This document shows, piece after piece, positions 1 through 8,512 of a DNA stretch of 64,000 nt. The notes under the pieces were generated by a model. The model saw nothing but the letters and a program-made list of their open reading frames with translations, had not been told where the DNA came from and searched no databases. Positions within the stretch are counted from its first letter, which is position 1. Every line of letters begins with the position of its first letter. The translations under genes and the position numbers were made by a program. Source of the DNA: UBA11540 sp045536425 (GTDB lineage: Bacteria; Bacillota; Clostridia; Oscillospirales; Ruminococcaceae); assembly GCA_045536425.1 (NCBI GenBank), contig JAZSNN010000015.1:124001-188000 (forward strand), read 5' to 3'.

Positions 1-1
1 G

Positions 2-1162
2 CTTATTGAAGCAGGACACGCTTATTATTGCTTCTGTGATAAGGACAGACTCGAAGAGTCCAGACTTCTTCAAAAGGCTTCCGGTATGCCTACAAAATAT
101 GACGGACACTGTCGCAATCTCTCTAAAGAAGAGATTGAAGAGAAACTTGCAGCAGGTATCCCCTACGTAATCAGACAGAAGATTCCTACCGAAGGCACCA
201 CAAGCTTCCACGACCTTGTATTTGGTGATATCTCGGTCGATAACAGCGACCTTGATGACCAGATTCTTATAAAGACTGACGGAATGCCTACCTACAACTT
301 TGCAAACGTTATTGACGATCACACAATGGGCATTACACACGTTATCAGAGGTAATGAATATCTTTCCTCTACTCCTAAGTACAATCTGCTGTATCAGGCA
401 TTTGGTTGGGAAATCCCCGTATATATCCACTGCAGTCCTGTTATGAAAAACGCCACCGAAAAGCTTTCCAAGAGAAACGGTGACGCTTCCTTCCAGGACC
501 TCGTTGCAAAAGGATATCTCAAAGAAGCAGTTCTCAACTACATTGCGCTTCTTGGATGGAGTCCCAAGGGCGATAGAGAAATCTTTACACTTGATGAGCT
601 CGTAAAAGAATTTGATGTTTCAGGCATTTCAAAGTCCCCTGCTATCTTTGATATTCAAAAACTCAACTACATCAACAGCGAATATATCAAAAAGCTTTCC
701 CCCGAAGCTTTCCACGATCTCGCGCTTGATTGGATTAGAAAATCTGTTACAAGAGACGACGTTGATACACGCGTTGTTGCAAGTGTTCTTCAGCAAAGAA
801 CCAACGTTTTGAGCGAAATACCCGAGCAGATCGACTTTATCGACGTTCTCCCCGAGTATGACCTTGCAATGTACGAGAACAAGAAGATGAAAACAAACGC
901 TGAGACAAGCCTTGAGGTTCTCAAGGAAATTCTCGAAGTTCTCAAAACACTCGATGATTTTACAATCGAAGGTATTCACACAGCAATGTTTGCTTTGATT
1001 GAAAAGCTCGGTGTTAAGAACGGATATCTTCTCTGGCCTTTGCGTGTTGCTCTCAGCGGAAAACAGTTTACCCCCGGTGGTGGAATTGAAATTGCCGCTA
1101 TTCTCGGTAAAGATGATTCGATCAAAAGAATCGAAAAAGCAATAGAACTTTTGTCTAAATAA
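2..1162 (+). CDS. gltX: Glutamyl-tRNA synthetase, 3' part (5' truncated by window edge)
   Basis: Charges tRNA(Glu) with glutamate in the cytoplasm. The reading frame is open from base 2 (LIEAGHAYYCFCDKDRLEES and onward), so the gene begins before the window and the HIGH half of the catalytic domain is missing. Visible are the C-terminal half of the class I catalytic domain, the ATP-binding KMSKS-type loop as KLSKRNG at bases 461-481, and the helical anticodon-binding domain ending near residue 386 of the visible part. Since gatCAB lies in this window and no glnS is seen, this enzyme may also mischarge tRNA(Gln); that is inference. The gene ends at an intrinsic terminator. Confidence 0.95.
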   Translation, partial: LIEAGHAYYCFCDKDRLEESRLLQKASGMPTKYDGHCRNLSKEEIEEKLAAGIPYVIRQKIPTEGTTSFHDLVFGDISVDNSDLDDQILIKTDGMPTYNFANVIDDHTMGITHVIRGNEYLSSTPKYNLLYQAFGWEIPVYIHCSPVMKNATEKLSKRNGDASFQDLVAKGYLKEAVLNYIALLGWSPKGDREIFTLDELVKEFDVSGISKSPAIFDIQKLNYINSEYIKKLSPEAFHDLALDWIRKSVTRDDVDTRVVASVLQQRTNVLSEIPEQIDFIDVLPEYDLAMYENKKMKTNAETSLEVLKEILEVLKTLDDFTIEGIHTAMFALIEKLGVKNGYLLWPLRVALSGKQFTPGGGIEIAAILGKDDSIKRIEKAIELLSK

Positions 1163-1169
1163 ACGTAAA

Positions 1170-1197
1170 AAGACGGCTCAACGAGCCGTCTTTTTTA
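1170..1197 (+). terminator. Intrinsic terminator after gltX, probably bidirectional
   Basis: A perfect 10-bp stem (1170-1179 with 1183-1192), loop AAC, followed by a T run on the plus strand. It also reaches the stop codon of the convergent aldo/keto reductase, so it can serve both genes. Confidence 0.9.
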
Positions 1198-2160
1198 TAT
1201 CGAGCTTAAGGCTGTTATGTCTTCTTGTGACATCGAAAAATCCACGTTTCGCATTGAATCGTCAAGTTGTTTTACTGAAGAACAACCTATAATCGAAGCT
1301 GCAGGAACGAGATTTGAGTTTATATAGCTAAGTACAACCGTTGCAGGAGAAACTGCGTGCTTTTTGCAATACGCCTTCACCCATTCAATCTTGGCAATAT
1401 TTCTGTCGCACAAAAACCTATCGACGATTTTTTTATTCAAGCTGTTAAAGCCCTGTTCAATGGCTTTTGAAAACAAACCCTTTGCTTGTGAAGAAAAAGC
1501 CATAACGGGAAACTCATTTTTGAGATACCAACTATATTCTTTACCGTTCATACATACTAAAGTGGGGTCGTTCAGGCTCTCGGGAGTTGCATAAGCAACG
1601 TTCCAATGTATCTGACTGATAGAAAAGGGTGTAAAGTTATTAGCCTTTGCAATGCTATTAGCATATTCTATTCTTTCTACAGTCCAATTTGAAGCACCCA
1701 AAACACGTATTGTGCCATTTTTAACATACTCATTTAGAGTAGACATAACATCACAAATATCGGCATTTAGATCATCTCGATGAAGAAAATACACGTCGAT
1801 ATAACTAGTATTTAAACACTCCAAGCTCAGTCCGATATCCTCAATGATATCTGCACTAGTTACTCGTCTTTTCCCATCAACAGAAGGATGTGCACCTTTT
1901 GTCGATAGCACAACCTTTTCGCGCATACGCCTTGACTCCATCCATTCACCGACTATTTTTTCACTTGCCGATACACCGCCTTGCAACCACTGTGCATAGC
2001 ATCTGGCAGTGTCAATACAGTTGCCGCCAAGTTCAAAATAGCGGTCAAGAAGTGTAAAGCTCTTATCCTTGTCAAAATCCGTGCCAAAATATGTCGTTCC
2101 GATTACGTTTTTTGACATTTTTATGAGGCCGTTTTTGCATTTTATATTGAGATATCTCAT
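1195..2160 (-). CDS. Aldo/keto reductase family oxidoreductase
   Basis: NAD(P)H-dependent carbonyl reductase of the aldo/keto reductase TIM-barrel superfamily; substrate unknown. The catalytic tetrad can be read: Asp50 and Tyr55 (CIDTARCYAQW), Lys88 (LSTKGAH) and His127 (YFLHRDD). The length, about 321 residues, is normal. I prefer ATG at 2160 over the in-frame GTG at 2169, because the GTG lies inside AGGTGA, which makes a well-spaced ribosome binding site for the ATG. The gene lies 60 bp downstream of the rnf operon on the same strand. A TATAAT is present in the gap but without a well-placed -35, so read-through from rnf is possible. No functional link with Rnf can be shown. Confidence 0.88.
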   Translation of the reverse strand: MRYLNIKCKNGLIKMSKNVIGTTYFGTDFDKDKSFTLLDRYFELGGNCIDTARCYAQWLQGGVSASEKIVGEWMESRRMREKVVLSTKGAHPSVDGKRRVTSADIIEDIGLSLECLNTSYIDVYFLHRDDLNADICDVMSTLNEYVKNGTIRVLGASNWTVERIEYANSIAKANNFTPFSISQIHWNVAYATPESLNDPTLVCMNGKEYSWYLKNEFPVMAFSSQAKGLFSKAIEQGFNSLNKKIVDRFLCDRNIAKIEWVKAYCKKHAVSPATVVLSYINSNLVPAASIIGCSSVKQLDDSMRNVDFSMSQEDITALSSI

Positions 2161-2220
2161 ATGCTTCACCTGTTGTCTGCTTTTTATATTATAATAACCG
2201 TTTTAATGCTCTTTTGCAAT

Positions 2221-2496
2221 CTATTTTTTATCCCCTAACACCTTTTGTAGTTTTTCCTGTGTCGCCTTTCCCCCGGGTCTGCATTTTGTGATAATATCTC
2301 CATCTAAAATTCCGCGTGCATATTCATCACAGTTTGCATATCCACACACTGAGCAGTTTATCCCTGGTAAACAAGAACGAACCTCGTTAAATCCCAGATC
2401 TTCGTCTGTTTTAAATAGATTAGACGCAAAAATCAACAACAGCGAGAATATTAGCCCTGCTACCGTCAAAAGCAGTATCGGAATTAACGTATCCAT
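2221..2496 (-). CDS. rnfB: RnfB-like protein, short form: membrane anchor plus one Fe-S domain
   Basis: RnfB normally takes electrons from ferredoxin and passes them into the Rnf complex. This 91-residue protein has an N-terminal membrane helix (residues about 4-25) and the 4Fe-4S domain with Cys48, Cys51, Cys56 and Cys72 (NCSVCGYANC ... KCRPGG), plus an extra Cys42. It then stops. The two or more ferredoxin-type 4Fe-4S domains of usual RnfB proteins (roughly 190 to over 300 residues) are absent, and the 60 bp downstream contain no cysteine-rich continuation. It is the last gene of rnfCDGEAB and its start follows the rnfA stop directly. It may be a minimal natural form, a truncation, or a case where the ferredoxin domains are encoded elsewhere. 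Confidence 0.82.
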   Translation of the reverse strand: MDTLIPILLLTVAGLIFSLLLIFASNLFKTDEDLGFNEVRSCLPGINCSVCGYANCDEYARGILDGDIITKCRPGGKATQEKLQKVLGDKK

Positions 2497-3069
2497 CTAC
2501 CCACCTATCCCTTTGAAACCACCAAATATTACCGCTATTATCGATGCAGCTACTAAAGCTATCGGCATACCTTTAAAGCGTTCTTGTATTTCGTTAGTAG
2601 CTATTCTCATTCTTACACCCGAAAACAATACTATCGCCAGAGCAAAACCGACTCCCGCACCCAGAGCATTCACTATAGCTTCACGTATATTGTTCATTTC
2701 CTCTACATTTATCAAAGCGACGCCCAAAACAGCGCAGTTTGTTGTTATCAAAGGAAGGTATATTCCCAGCGATTTATAAAGCTTTGGTACACGTTTTTTG
2801 ATAATGAACTCTACCAACTGCACAGTAGTTGCAATAACCAATATAAAGACTATGGTATTCATATAGGTGTATTTTGGATACAGGATATATTGATATATCG
2901 GGTAGGTCACAATTGTTGCGACGAGCATAACGAACGTTACTGCCGCGCTCATACCCACAGCGGAGTTTGTTTTTTTCGACACTCCCAAAAAAGGACATAT
3001 TCCAAGAAATCTAGAAAGAACAAAGTTGTTAGCTAAAACAGCGACGATAAATATATTAAATAGATCCAT
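2497..3069 (-). CDS. rnfA: Rnf complex subunit A, integral membrane protein
   Basis: RnfA and RnfE are paralogous inner-membrane subunits that form part of the ion-conducting core of the ferredoxin:NAD+ oxidoreductase. The 190-residue protein is almost all hydrophobic with about six membrane segments and carries the typical N-terminal NNFVLSRFLGICPFLGVS stretch and LITTNCAVLG. The length is normal for the family. It lies between rnfE and rnfB with 2-bp or zero spacing, so translation is probably coupled. Confidence 0.95.
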   Translation of the reverse strand: MDLFNIFIVAVLANNFVLSRFLGICPFLGVSKKTNSAVGMSAAVTFVMLVATIVTYPIYQYILYPKYTYMNTIVFILVIATTVQLVEFIIKKRVPKLYKSLGIYLPLITTNCAVLGVALINVEEMNNIREAIVNALGAGVGFALAIVLFSGVRMRIATNEIQERFKGMPIALVAASIIAVIFGGFKGIGG

Positions 3070-3071
3070 TT

Positions 3072-3698
3072 CTACTCCCTACTGCATCTTTTGCATTCCG
3101 AACATCCGCTTTTAGCACGATTTATAGACGAGAACACAGCTATCATAAAGCCAAACGCTAGAAACCCACCCGAAGAAGTGGAAAAAATCGAAAGGGTTAA
3201 TTCTTTGGGCAAAAATTCTATTCCAAACCAACTGCCATTTCCCAAAATTTCACGAATACTTCCCAAAACGAACAAAGCTAAAGTAAAGCCTATACCCATA
3301 CCAAATCCATCGAAAATAGAGTCAAATACACCGTTTTTGCTCGCAAACGCCTCTGCTCTGGCAAGTATAATGCAGTTTACGACTATCAAAGGAAGAAAGA
3401 TTCCTAGAGCTTTGTACAAATCGGGGAAAAACCCTTGTACAAGCATAGTTATTACCGTAACAAATCCCGCGATAATTACGATGTACGCCGGTATTCTCAC
3501 TCTGTCAGGTATCAGATTTCTGAATAGTGATATTACTGCATTTGAACATACTAAAACCACTAGCAAAGAAATTCCCATTCCAACTGCGCTACTAGCTGTA
3601 GATGTTGTTGCAAGAGTCGGACAAGTGCCGAGCAAAAGTACCCACACAGGATTTTCGTGGACTATGCCGTTTAGAAGTGTTTTTATCCTCTGATTCAC
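3072..3698 (-). CDS. rnfE: Rnf complex subunit E, integral membrane protein
   Basis: Membrane subunit paralogous to RnfA, about six membrane helices over 208 residues. Typical features are NPVWVLLLGTCPTLA near residue 17 and PLIVVNCIILARAEAFAS near the middle, which mirrors the RnfA motif in inverted topology. The short Cys-rich tail (CSECKRC) is unusual to the eye but lies at the extreme C-terminus. The start overlaps the rnfG stop by 4 bp. Confidence 0.95.
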   Translation of the reverse strand: MNQRIKTLLNGIVHENPVWVLLLGTCPTLATTSTASSAVGMGISLLVVLVCSNAVISLFRNLIPDRVRIPAYIVIIAGFVTVITMLVQGFFPDLYKALGIFLPLIVVNCIILARAEAFASKNGVFDSIFDGFGMGIGFTLALFVLGSIREILGNGSWFGIEFLPKELTLSIFSTSSGGFLAFGFMIAVFSSINRAKSGCSECKRCSRE

Positions 3699-4225
3699 TT
3701 GCCAAGTTCTCCTTTTATATTACTAAACAATCCAAACGCGTTTTCTACAGCGTTTCGTATTCCCTCTGAGGTGTAGGTAGCACCGCTCAAAAGGTCGACA
3801 TCTTGCGCATTTTCCTTACCGTTATAGGCAGACAGATATTCATTGGTCATAGCCCGTGTACCAATTCCCTCTGTTTCTGCGTGTTGGACGACACGGACAC
3901 CTTTTACCTTCTCATCAGAGCCTATCCCTACCATTACTACAAGCCCTGATTGGTATCCTCTTGTTTCTATTTGTATGGCTACCGCATTTAAATCCGTGCT
4001 TTTTCGCAAAAACGTGCAACCGTATTCTGCCAAAATTTCTTTTGCTAAGTCAACCTCTTCAAAACCTTTAGTATCTGGCAAAACCAACTCCATTGCCGCA
4101 AAGGAAGCTTCGTTTGCAGACCGTTCAATATAAGGTTTTGTTATTTTATGGCTGAACACCACCGCTGTAGATACAACAAGGCAAATGGCTGTCAATGAAA
4201 TTATAGATTTTACGTTTTCAGACAT
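3695..4225 (-). CDS. rnfG: Rnf complex subunit G, covalent FMN-binding
   Basis: Membrane-anchored flavoprotein of the Rnf complex. One N-terminal membrane helix (about residues 7-24) is followed by an FMN-binding domain with the flavinylation motif SGATYTS near residue 149; the Thr accepts FMN through a phosphoester bond in this family. I place the start at ATG 4225 (MSENVKS) with AGAAGG upstream; the longer frame from 4264 would add an arginine-rich stretch that overlaps rnfD heavily. The chosen start overlaps the rnfD stop by 8 bp. Confidence 0.93.
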   Translation of the reverse strand: MSENVKSIISLTAICLVVSTAVVFSHKITKPYIERSANEASFAAMELVLPDTKGFEEVDLAKEILAEYGCTFLRKSTDLNAVAIQIETRGYQSGLVVMVGIGSDEKVKGVRVVQHAETEGIGTRAMTNEYLSAYNGKENAQDVDLLSGATYTSEGIRNAVENAFGLFSNIKGELGK

Positions 4226-5153
4226 TTTGAATCGCCTTCTTTCCCGTTCCAAAAGGAACAGCAAGAGTAAATCTGTTTATATATGGCACCAAGAGATTCA
4301 TAAACAATATCGCGGTCGTTACTCCTTCGGGAGCAGAGGCAAATTTTCTTAGAATTACCGTCAAAAATCCGCAACCAATACCAAATATAAGCTTTCCAAG
4401 ATTACTAATCGGTGATGTTACGTAATCTGTCGCCATAAACACCGCGGAGAAACACAATCCGCCACATAAAATTTCCAGATATTCTCCTCCAAAAAACAAT
4501 GTGAACAATAACGCGCTACCAACAAACGACAACGGTATTATGGGGTTTATTGTTTTCATAACGCATAGATAAACGCACCCTATAGCAATAGCCAATATAC
4601 AGGTTTCACCTATACATCCACCGCGTATTCCTAGTAACAGTTCTCTAAAATCGACTGTCTCAGACACACTATCCATCTGTAGCGGTGTAGCACCGGATGA
4701 AACGTCAACAACGCCTCTTTCCGTTGTCCAATCTGTCATCTGTTGTGGAAAACAAATCAGCATAACCGCTCTCCCAAAAAGCGCGGGATTTACAAAGTTT
4801 TGTCCTATGCCGCCAAAGAGTTCTTTTGCAACAATAATAGCTGCTACACTGCCTATAAAACAAGCATAAATTGATATCTTTACAGGAAGGTTTAATCCCA
4901 GCAAAACTCCCGTCAATACTGCACTAAAATCTTCGATAAGAATCTTTTTTCGTGTGAATAGTGAGTAGACAATTTCTAACAGCATACAAAACAGTGAACA
5001 ATATGCTACTATCCTAAGACTTCGCAAACCAAAAAGTATTGCAGACGCTACTATACACGGCAAAAGTGCAACTATTACGTTTAACATTATCTTTTGTGTT
5101 GACCTGCGGTCACATATATGAGGAGAACTTTTTACAATTAAACTATCTTTCAT
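4218..5153 (-). CDS. rnfD: Rnf complex subunit D, flavinylated membrane protein
   Basis: Integral membrane subunit related to NqrB, 311 residues with eight or more hydrophobic segments. The covalent FMN site is visible as SSGATPLQ near residue 153. The conserved GGIGQNFVNPALFGRA segment and the C-terminal PEGVTTAILFMNLLVP are typical of the RnfD/NqrB family. It overlaps rnfC by 11 bp. It acts in the membrane as part of the Na+ or H+ pumping ferredoxin:NAD+ oxidoreductase; the coupling ion cannot be told from the sequence. Confidence 0.95.
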   Translation of the reverse strand: MKDSLIVKSSPHICDRRSTQKIMLNVIVALLPCIVASAILFGLRSLRIVAYCSLFCMLLEIVYSLFTRKKILIEDFSAVLTGVLLGLNLPVKISIYACFIGSVAAIIVAKELFGGIGQNFVNPALFGRAVMLICFPQQMTDWTTERGVVDVSSGATPLQMDSVSETVDFRELLLGIRGGCIGETCILAIAIGCVYLCVMKTINPIIPLSFVGSALLFTLFFGGEYLEILCGGLCFSAVFMATDYVTSPISNLGKLIFGIGCGFLTVILRKFASAPEGVTTAILFMNLLVPYINRFTLAVPFGTGKKAIQNV

Positions 5154-6417
5154 TATTGTTCCTTTGCTGAGATTTCACTAGATTTTTTGCCAATCTGTTT
5201 GTAGAAACAAGATCGCGCTTTGCAGGACAAACGTATGAGCAAATTCCGCACTCAATGCAACTGGCAAGATGTAATTTTTGTAACGAAATCGCATCGCCGC
5301 TGTAGTATCTTCTTTCAAACTCTGCCGGCATAAGATGAAAGGGACACGACCTATAACATCTTCCGCACCGAATGCACGGTGTTGTTTCCGGAAAATCTGC
5401 CGTCTTTTCATCTAGTGCTAAGATTGCGTTTGTGGATTTTATAACAGGAAAATCTATGTTTTCGATCGAAACCCCCATCATAGGCCCACCGAGGATTATC
5501 TTTTTCACAGGCTTTTTCAACCCACAAAACTCCAAGACCTCAGATATTCTTGTTCCTATCGCAACCTCAACATTTTGCGGATTTTTGACCGCAGTACCGT
5601 CAACGGTTATCCTTTTAGTCATCAGAGGCTCCCCTGTGCTGAAAAAACGTCCTAATTTCGCCAAAGTGGTCACGTTTAGCACAACTACTCCAATTTCATA
5701 CGGCCGCATTCCTTCGGGTAAAATTTTGCCCGTGGTTTCGTAGATTATTACCTTTTCAGCACCCTGAGGATATCGTGATTTCAGTATGCAAACCTCATAA
5801 TCTTTTAGTTTTTCTATCGCTTCAGGCTTGTTAGATTCAACAGCAAAAATTACCCTTTCAATGTTGCAAAAGCGTTTTATATAATTCACAGCACATAAGA
5901 TATCTTCAAAGTCCTCTAACACTGCCCTGTAATCTACTGTTATATACGGCTCACATTCCGCAACGTTTACTATCATCGTGCGTATATCAGTACTACTGAG
6001 TTTTACACTAGTCGGAAATGCCGCCCCACCAAGTCCAACCACACCGCTTTCTAAAACTGCATCCAATAGCTTTTCTCTGCTGTTTATAATCGGTGGTTTG
6101 AATTCAATACTCTCATATTTTCCGTCGTTTTTTATTTCTATCAATTTCGTTTTTATATCATACGGCATAGTAAAGTCGGATACCGCAACAATCTTTCCCG
6201 AAACTGGCGAAAAAATTGGAGATGAAAGCGGGTGTACTGCATCACCGATCTTTTGACCTCGGAACACACTGTCCCCTTCTTTTACAATAACGTCACTAGA
6301 TGTGTTTGCGCTCATCGCCATCGGAATAAGAAGTTTATCTGGATATGGTATTTTTACGGTATCGCAATACATAGTATTTTTATTATGAGGAACATGTATT
6401 GTATTTATTTTCGACAT
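5143..6417 (-). CDS. rnfC: Rnf complex subunit C, NADH-binding Fe-S protein
   Basis: Peripheral subunit that exchanges electrons with NAD+. The 424-residue protein has an N-terminal barrel-sandwich domain, a Complex I 51-kDa-like flavin/NADH domain with GLGGAAFPT (around residue 130) and AECEPYI, a SLBB-like segment, and two 4Fe-4S motifs beginning at Cys348 (CIRCGRCYRSCP) and Cys387 (CIECGICSYVCP). It is the first gene of the rnfCDGEAB order usual in Clostridia. No clear promoter could be assigned in the 98 bp that separate it from the divergent dCMP deaminase gene. Confidence 0.96.
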   Translation of the reverse strand: MSKINTIHVPHNKNTMYCDTVKIPYPDKLLIPMAMSANTSSDVIVKEGDSVFRGQKIGDAVHPLSSPIFSPVSGKIVAVSDFTMPYDIKTKLIEIKNDGKYESIEFKPPIINSREKLLDAVLESGVVGLGGAAFPTSVKLSSTDIRTMIVNVAECEPYITVDYRAVLEDFEDILCAVNYIKRFCNIERVIFAVESNKPEAIEKLKDYEVCILKSRYPQGAEKVIIYETTGKILPEGMRPYEIGVVVLNVTTLAKLGRFFSTGEPLMTKRITVDGTAVKNPQNVEVAIGTRISEVLEFCGLKKPVKKIILGGPMMGVSIENIDFPVIKSTNAILALDEKTADFPETTPCIRCGRCYRSCPFHLMPAEFERRYYSGDAISLQKLHLASCIECGICSYVCPAKRDLVSTNRLAKNLVKSQQRNNNER

Positions 6418-6515
6418 TTACCTACACCTTTACGCATAATTTAATTTGAAACTTGTAAATTTGATAAATTTATGATATGATAAACAAGTGATATATGATT
6501 TAGGAGGAGCTTTTT

Positions 6516-7007
6516 ATGGAACGTCGCGACAAAATCAACTACTATCTAGATATAGCACAGACAGTCGCTGAACGCGGTACCTGTTTGAGAAGAAACTTCG
6601 GAGCTATAATTGTAAAAAATGATCAGATAATTTCCACCGGTTACGTTGGAGCACCCAGAGGTCGTAAAAATTGTTGTGACCTCAAATATTGTATGAGAGA
6701 AAAGCTAAATATTCCGCGTGGAGAGAGATATGAGCTATGCCGTTCTGTTCATGCTGAGGCGAATGCTATTATTGCAGCTTCAAGAGCTGATATGATAGGT
6801 TCTACCATTTACCTCGTCTGTAAAGACTACGCTACAGGACAGATTGTTGCTGGAACAAACTCCTGTGCTATGTGCAAAAGAATGATAATCAACGCTGGTA
6901 TTTCGACAGTTATTATTCGTGATACTGCAGACACCTTCCGCGTCATTAGCGTTACAGACGAATGGGTTTTGAATGACGATTCTCTGACAGGTACAATGGG
7001 ATATTAA
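6516..7007 (+). CDS. dCMP deaminase (ComEB-like cytidylate deaminase)
   Basis: Zn-dependent deaminase that turns dCMP into dUMP for dTTP synthesis. The zinc site is visible: HAEANAI near residue 75 (His and catalytic Glu) and the two cysteines of CAMC near residue 115. An N-terminal RRNFGAIIVKNDQIISTGYVGAPRG segment is typical of the dCMP deaminase/ComEB family. At 163 residues the size is normal. ATG 6516 has a strong AGGAGG nine bases upstream. It is monocistronic and is followed by tRNA-Leu, which has its own promoter. Confidence 0.9.
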   Translation: MERRDKINYYLDIAQTVAERGTCLRRNFGAIIVKNDQIISTGYVGAPRGRKNCCDLKYCMREKLNIPRGERYELCRSVHAEANAIIAASRADMIGSTIYLVCKDYATGQIVAGTNSCAMCKRMIINAGISTVIIRDTADTFRVISVTDEWVLNDDSLTGTMGY

Positions 7008-7021
7008 TTTTGCAATTACTG

Positions 7022-7050
7022 TTGACAAAAAACCTTGTTTGAGGTAATAT
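7022..7050 (+). promoter_or_regulatory. Sigma-A promoter of tRNA-Leu
   Basis: TTGACA (7022-7027), 17-bp spacer, TATAAT-like TAATAT (7045-7050), ending 16 bases before the tRNA 5' end. Confidence 0.85.
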
Positions 7051-7066
7051 ATTAAAGCATTCAATT

Positions 7067-7153
7067 GCCGCTGTGGTGGAATAGGCAGACACAAGGGACT
7101 TAAAATCCCTCGGTAGCGATATCGTACCGGTTCAAGTCCGGTTAGCGGCACCA
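7067..7153 (+). tRNA. tRNA-Leu (UAA)
   Basis: Class II tRNA with a long variable arm, 87 nt including an encoded CCA. The acceptor stem GCCGCTG pairs with TAGCGGC (one G-U), the anticodon loop CTTAAAA gives anticodon UAA, and the T arm is CCGGTTCAAGTCCGG. It reads UUA leucine codons. Confidence 0.97.
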
Positions 7154-7187
7154 ACCGTCGTGATTTTCACGGCGGTTTTTCTTTTTT
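7154..7187 (+). terminator. Intrinsic terminator after tRNA-Leu
   Basis: A stem CCGTCGTG / CACGGCGG (one G-U) with a TTTT-containing loop, followed by a T-rich run. Confidence 0.88.
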
Positions 7188-7267
7188 AGCATTTGAAAAA
7201 ACGCGTATATTATCCCAAAACAAAAAAATTTGCACCGAGTTTTCGGTGCAAATCATCTTAATTTCGC

Positions 7268-7483
7268 TTATCTCATGATAGAAGATTCGGCGTGTTCGGT
7301 ATCGCGGAACAACAGTGATATGCACCAGATACCGCCCAGTGCAACCAATGTATAGATTACGCGGCTCAATAGAGCACCCTGACCGCCAAACAGCCAAGCC
7401 ACTATATCAAAGGAAAAGATTCCAATACTTCCCCAGTTGAGCGCACCGATTATAACCAGAGCAAGTGCTATTTTATCTAGCAT
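7268..7483 (-). CDS. DUF378 family small membrane protein
   Basis: Short membrane protein of 71 residues with two hydrophobic helices, matching the DUF378 (YuzA-like) pattern: MLDKIALALVIIGALNWGSI at the N-terminus and a second helix ALGGIWCISLLF. The function of the family is not known. I start it at ATG 7483 because family members begin with MLDKI and an AAAGGGG lies about 11 bases upstream; in-frame ATG 7495 sits directly on that ribosome binding site. The gene stands alone between the tRNA-Leu terminator and whiA. Confidence 0.85.
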   Translation of the reverse strand: MLDKIALALVIIGALNWGSIGIFSFDIVAWLFGGQGALLSRVIYTLVALGGIWCISLLFRDTEHAESSIMR

Positions 7484-7570
7484 AGTCTTTTGCATCCCCT
7501 TTAAACTTTTTCTGCATTTAATATGCACCTATATTATTTTCACAAAATTTTAAAATATTCAAACAGCAAT

Positions 7571-7600
7571 AAACAGCTCTTGGAATCCAAGAGCTGTTTA
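7571..7600 (-). terminator. Stem-loop at the end of whiA
   Basis: A 13-bp perfect stem (7571-7583 with 7587-7599) with a 3-nt loop overlaps the whiA stop codon; the following minus-strand bases are T-rich but interrupted, so it is a probable rather than textbook terminator of the mscL-whiA run. Confidence 0.7.
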
Positions 7601-8503
7601 TCTATACTTTGAAGCAATTTCATTTATTTTTTCAAATCGGTGATTTACACCCGAGCGAGAAATCGGTTCTGTAAGAAGTTTTCCCAGCTCGCTCAAAGAC
7701 ATATCGGGATTTTCGAGTCTGAGCAGGGCGAGTTCGCGTAGATTTTCGGGAAGTGACTCTCTGCCGCCTTTTTCAAAAATGAGGTTAATATCCGCAATCT
7801 GAGCAGCAGAAGCGGCAACAGTTTTGCCGATATTTGCAGTTTCACAATTTGTGCGTCTATTAGTATTGTTTCGAAGTTCTTTATAAATTTTTATATCCAT
7901 AAGCTCGAGAGCCGAAAGCTTTGCACCCATAAAAATGAGCACATCCTCTATCCCCTCACTCTGCTTGATATAAACGACATACTGATTTTTACGAGCAGAT
8001 ACCGTTGCGTTAACAGAACAGCTACTTAACAATTCACAGAAATCGTGTGCGGTGGTTTTGTCCTTTAAAACAAACTCCATATGATAGCTTTTTTTAGGGT
8101 CTGTAATTCCTCCGCACACAAGATATGCTCCGCAAAGAAAAAACGAAAGTTCGTCTCTTGAAAGGCTTTGAGCATTACGCAAAAACCCCTCTTCTTCAAA
8201 AAAGAATTCTGCATTAATATCAAGAATATCGGAGCTATCTGTTATCTGTGCACGACAGATGTTAATATCATCACGGCGCTGAAAAACGCTCAGTTCGGGA
8301 AGTATCCCAAAAACATCTGACAGCAGCTCGGAAAACACAGCGATAACGCCCTCGTTCTCGGTGGAAAAACCAATTTGTGAGTTTGTTCGTTCGTCACAAG
8401 CACACAACATACCAAAAAGCTGTGCGCGTTTAAACGGCGTTTTTTTAGCGATACGCGAAAGTAGTTCTTTTTTCAGTTTTTGTCCAAAGCTAACTGAATC
8501 CAT
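7598..8503 (-). CDS. whiA: WhiA DNA-binding protein
   Basis: Homing-endonuclease-like protein with a C-terminal helix-turn-helix, linked to sporulation septation in actinobacteria and to division and chromosome segregation in Firmicutes. The 301 residues contain the typical N-terminal SFGQKLKKELLSR start, the LAGLIDADG-fold core (FLCGAYLVCGGITDPKKSYHMEF) and the C-terminal HTH (NLRELALLRLENPDMSLSELGKLL followed by SRSGVNHRFEKI). It follows rapZ by 9 bp. In many Firmicutes a yvcK/CofD-like gene sits between rapZ and whiA; here it is absent. Confidence 0.95.
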   Translation of the reverse strand: MDSVSFGQKLKKELLSRIAKKTPFKRAQLFGMLCACDERTNSQIGFSTENEGVIAVFSELLSDVFGILPELSVFQRRDDINICRAQITDSSDILDINAEFFFEEEGFLRNAQSLSRDELSFFLCGAYLVCGGITDPKKSYHMEFVLKDKTTAHDFCELLSSCSVNATVSARKNQYVVYIKQSEGIEDVLIFMGAKLSALELMDIKIYKELRNNTNRRTNCETANIGKTVAASAAQIADINLIFEKGGRESLPENLRELALLRLENPDMSLSELGKLLTEPISRSGVNHRFEKINEIASKYR

Positions 8504-8512
8504 ACTCTAGTC

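Noticed and set aside
2288..3693. Several plus-strand frames opposite rnfA and rnfE
   Set aside because: Shadows of hydrophobic membrane-protein genes; no ribosome binding sites.
6421..6515. Promoters for rnfC and the dCMP deaminase gene
   Set aside because: Several TTGAAA- and TATGAT-like words occur in this AT-rich gap but none with acceptable spacing, so no call is made.
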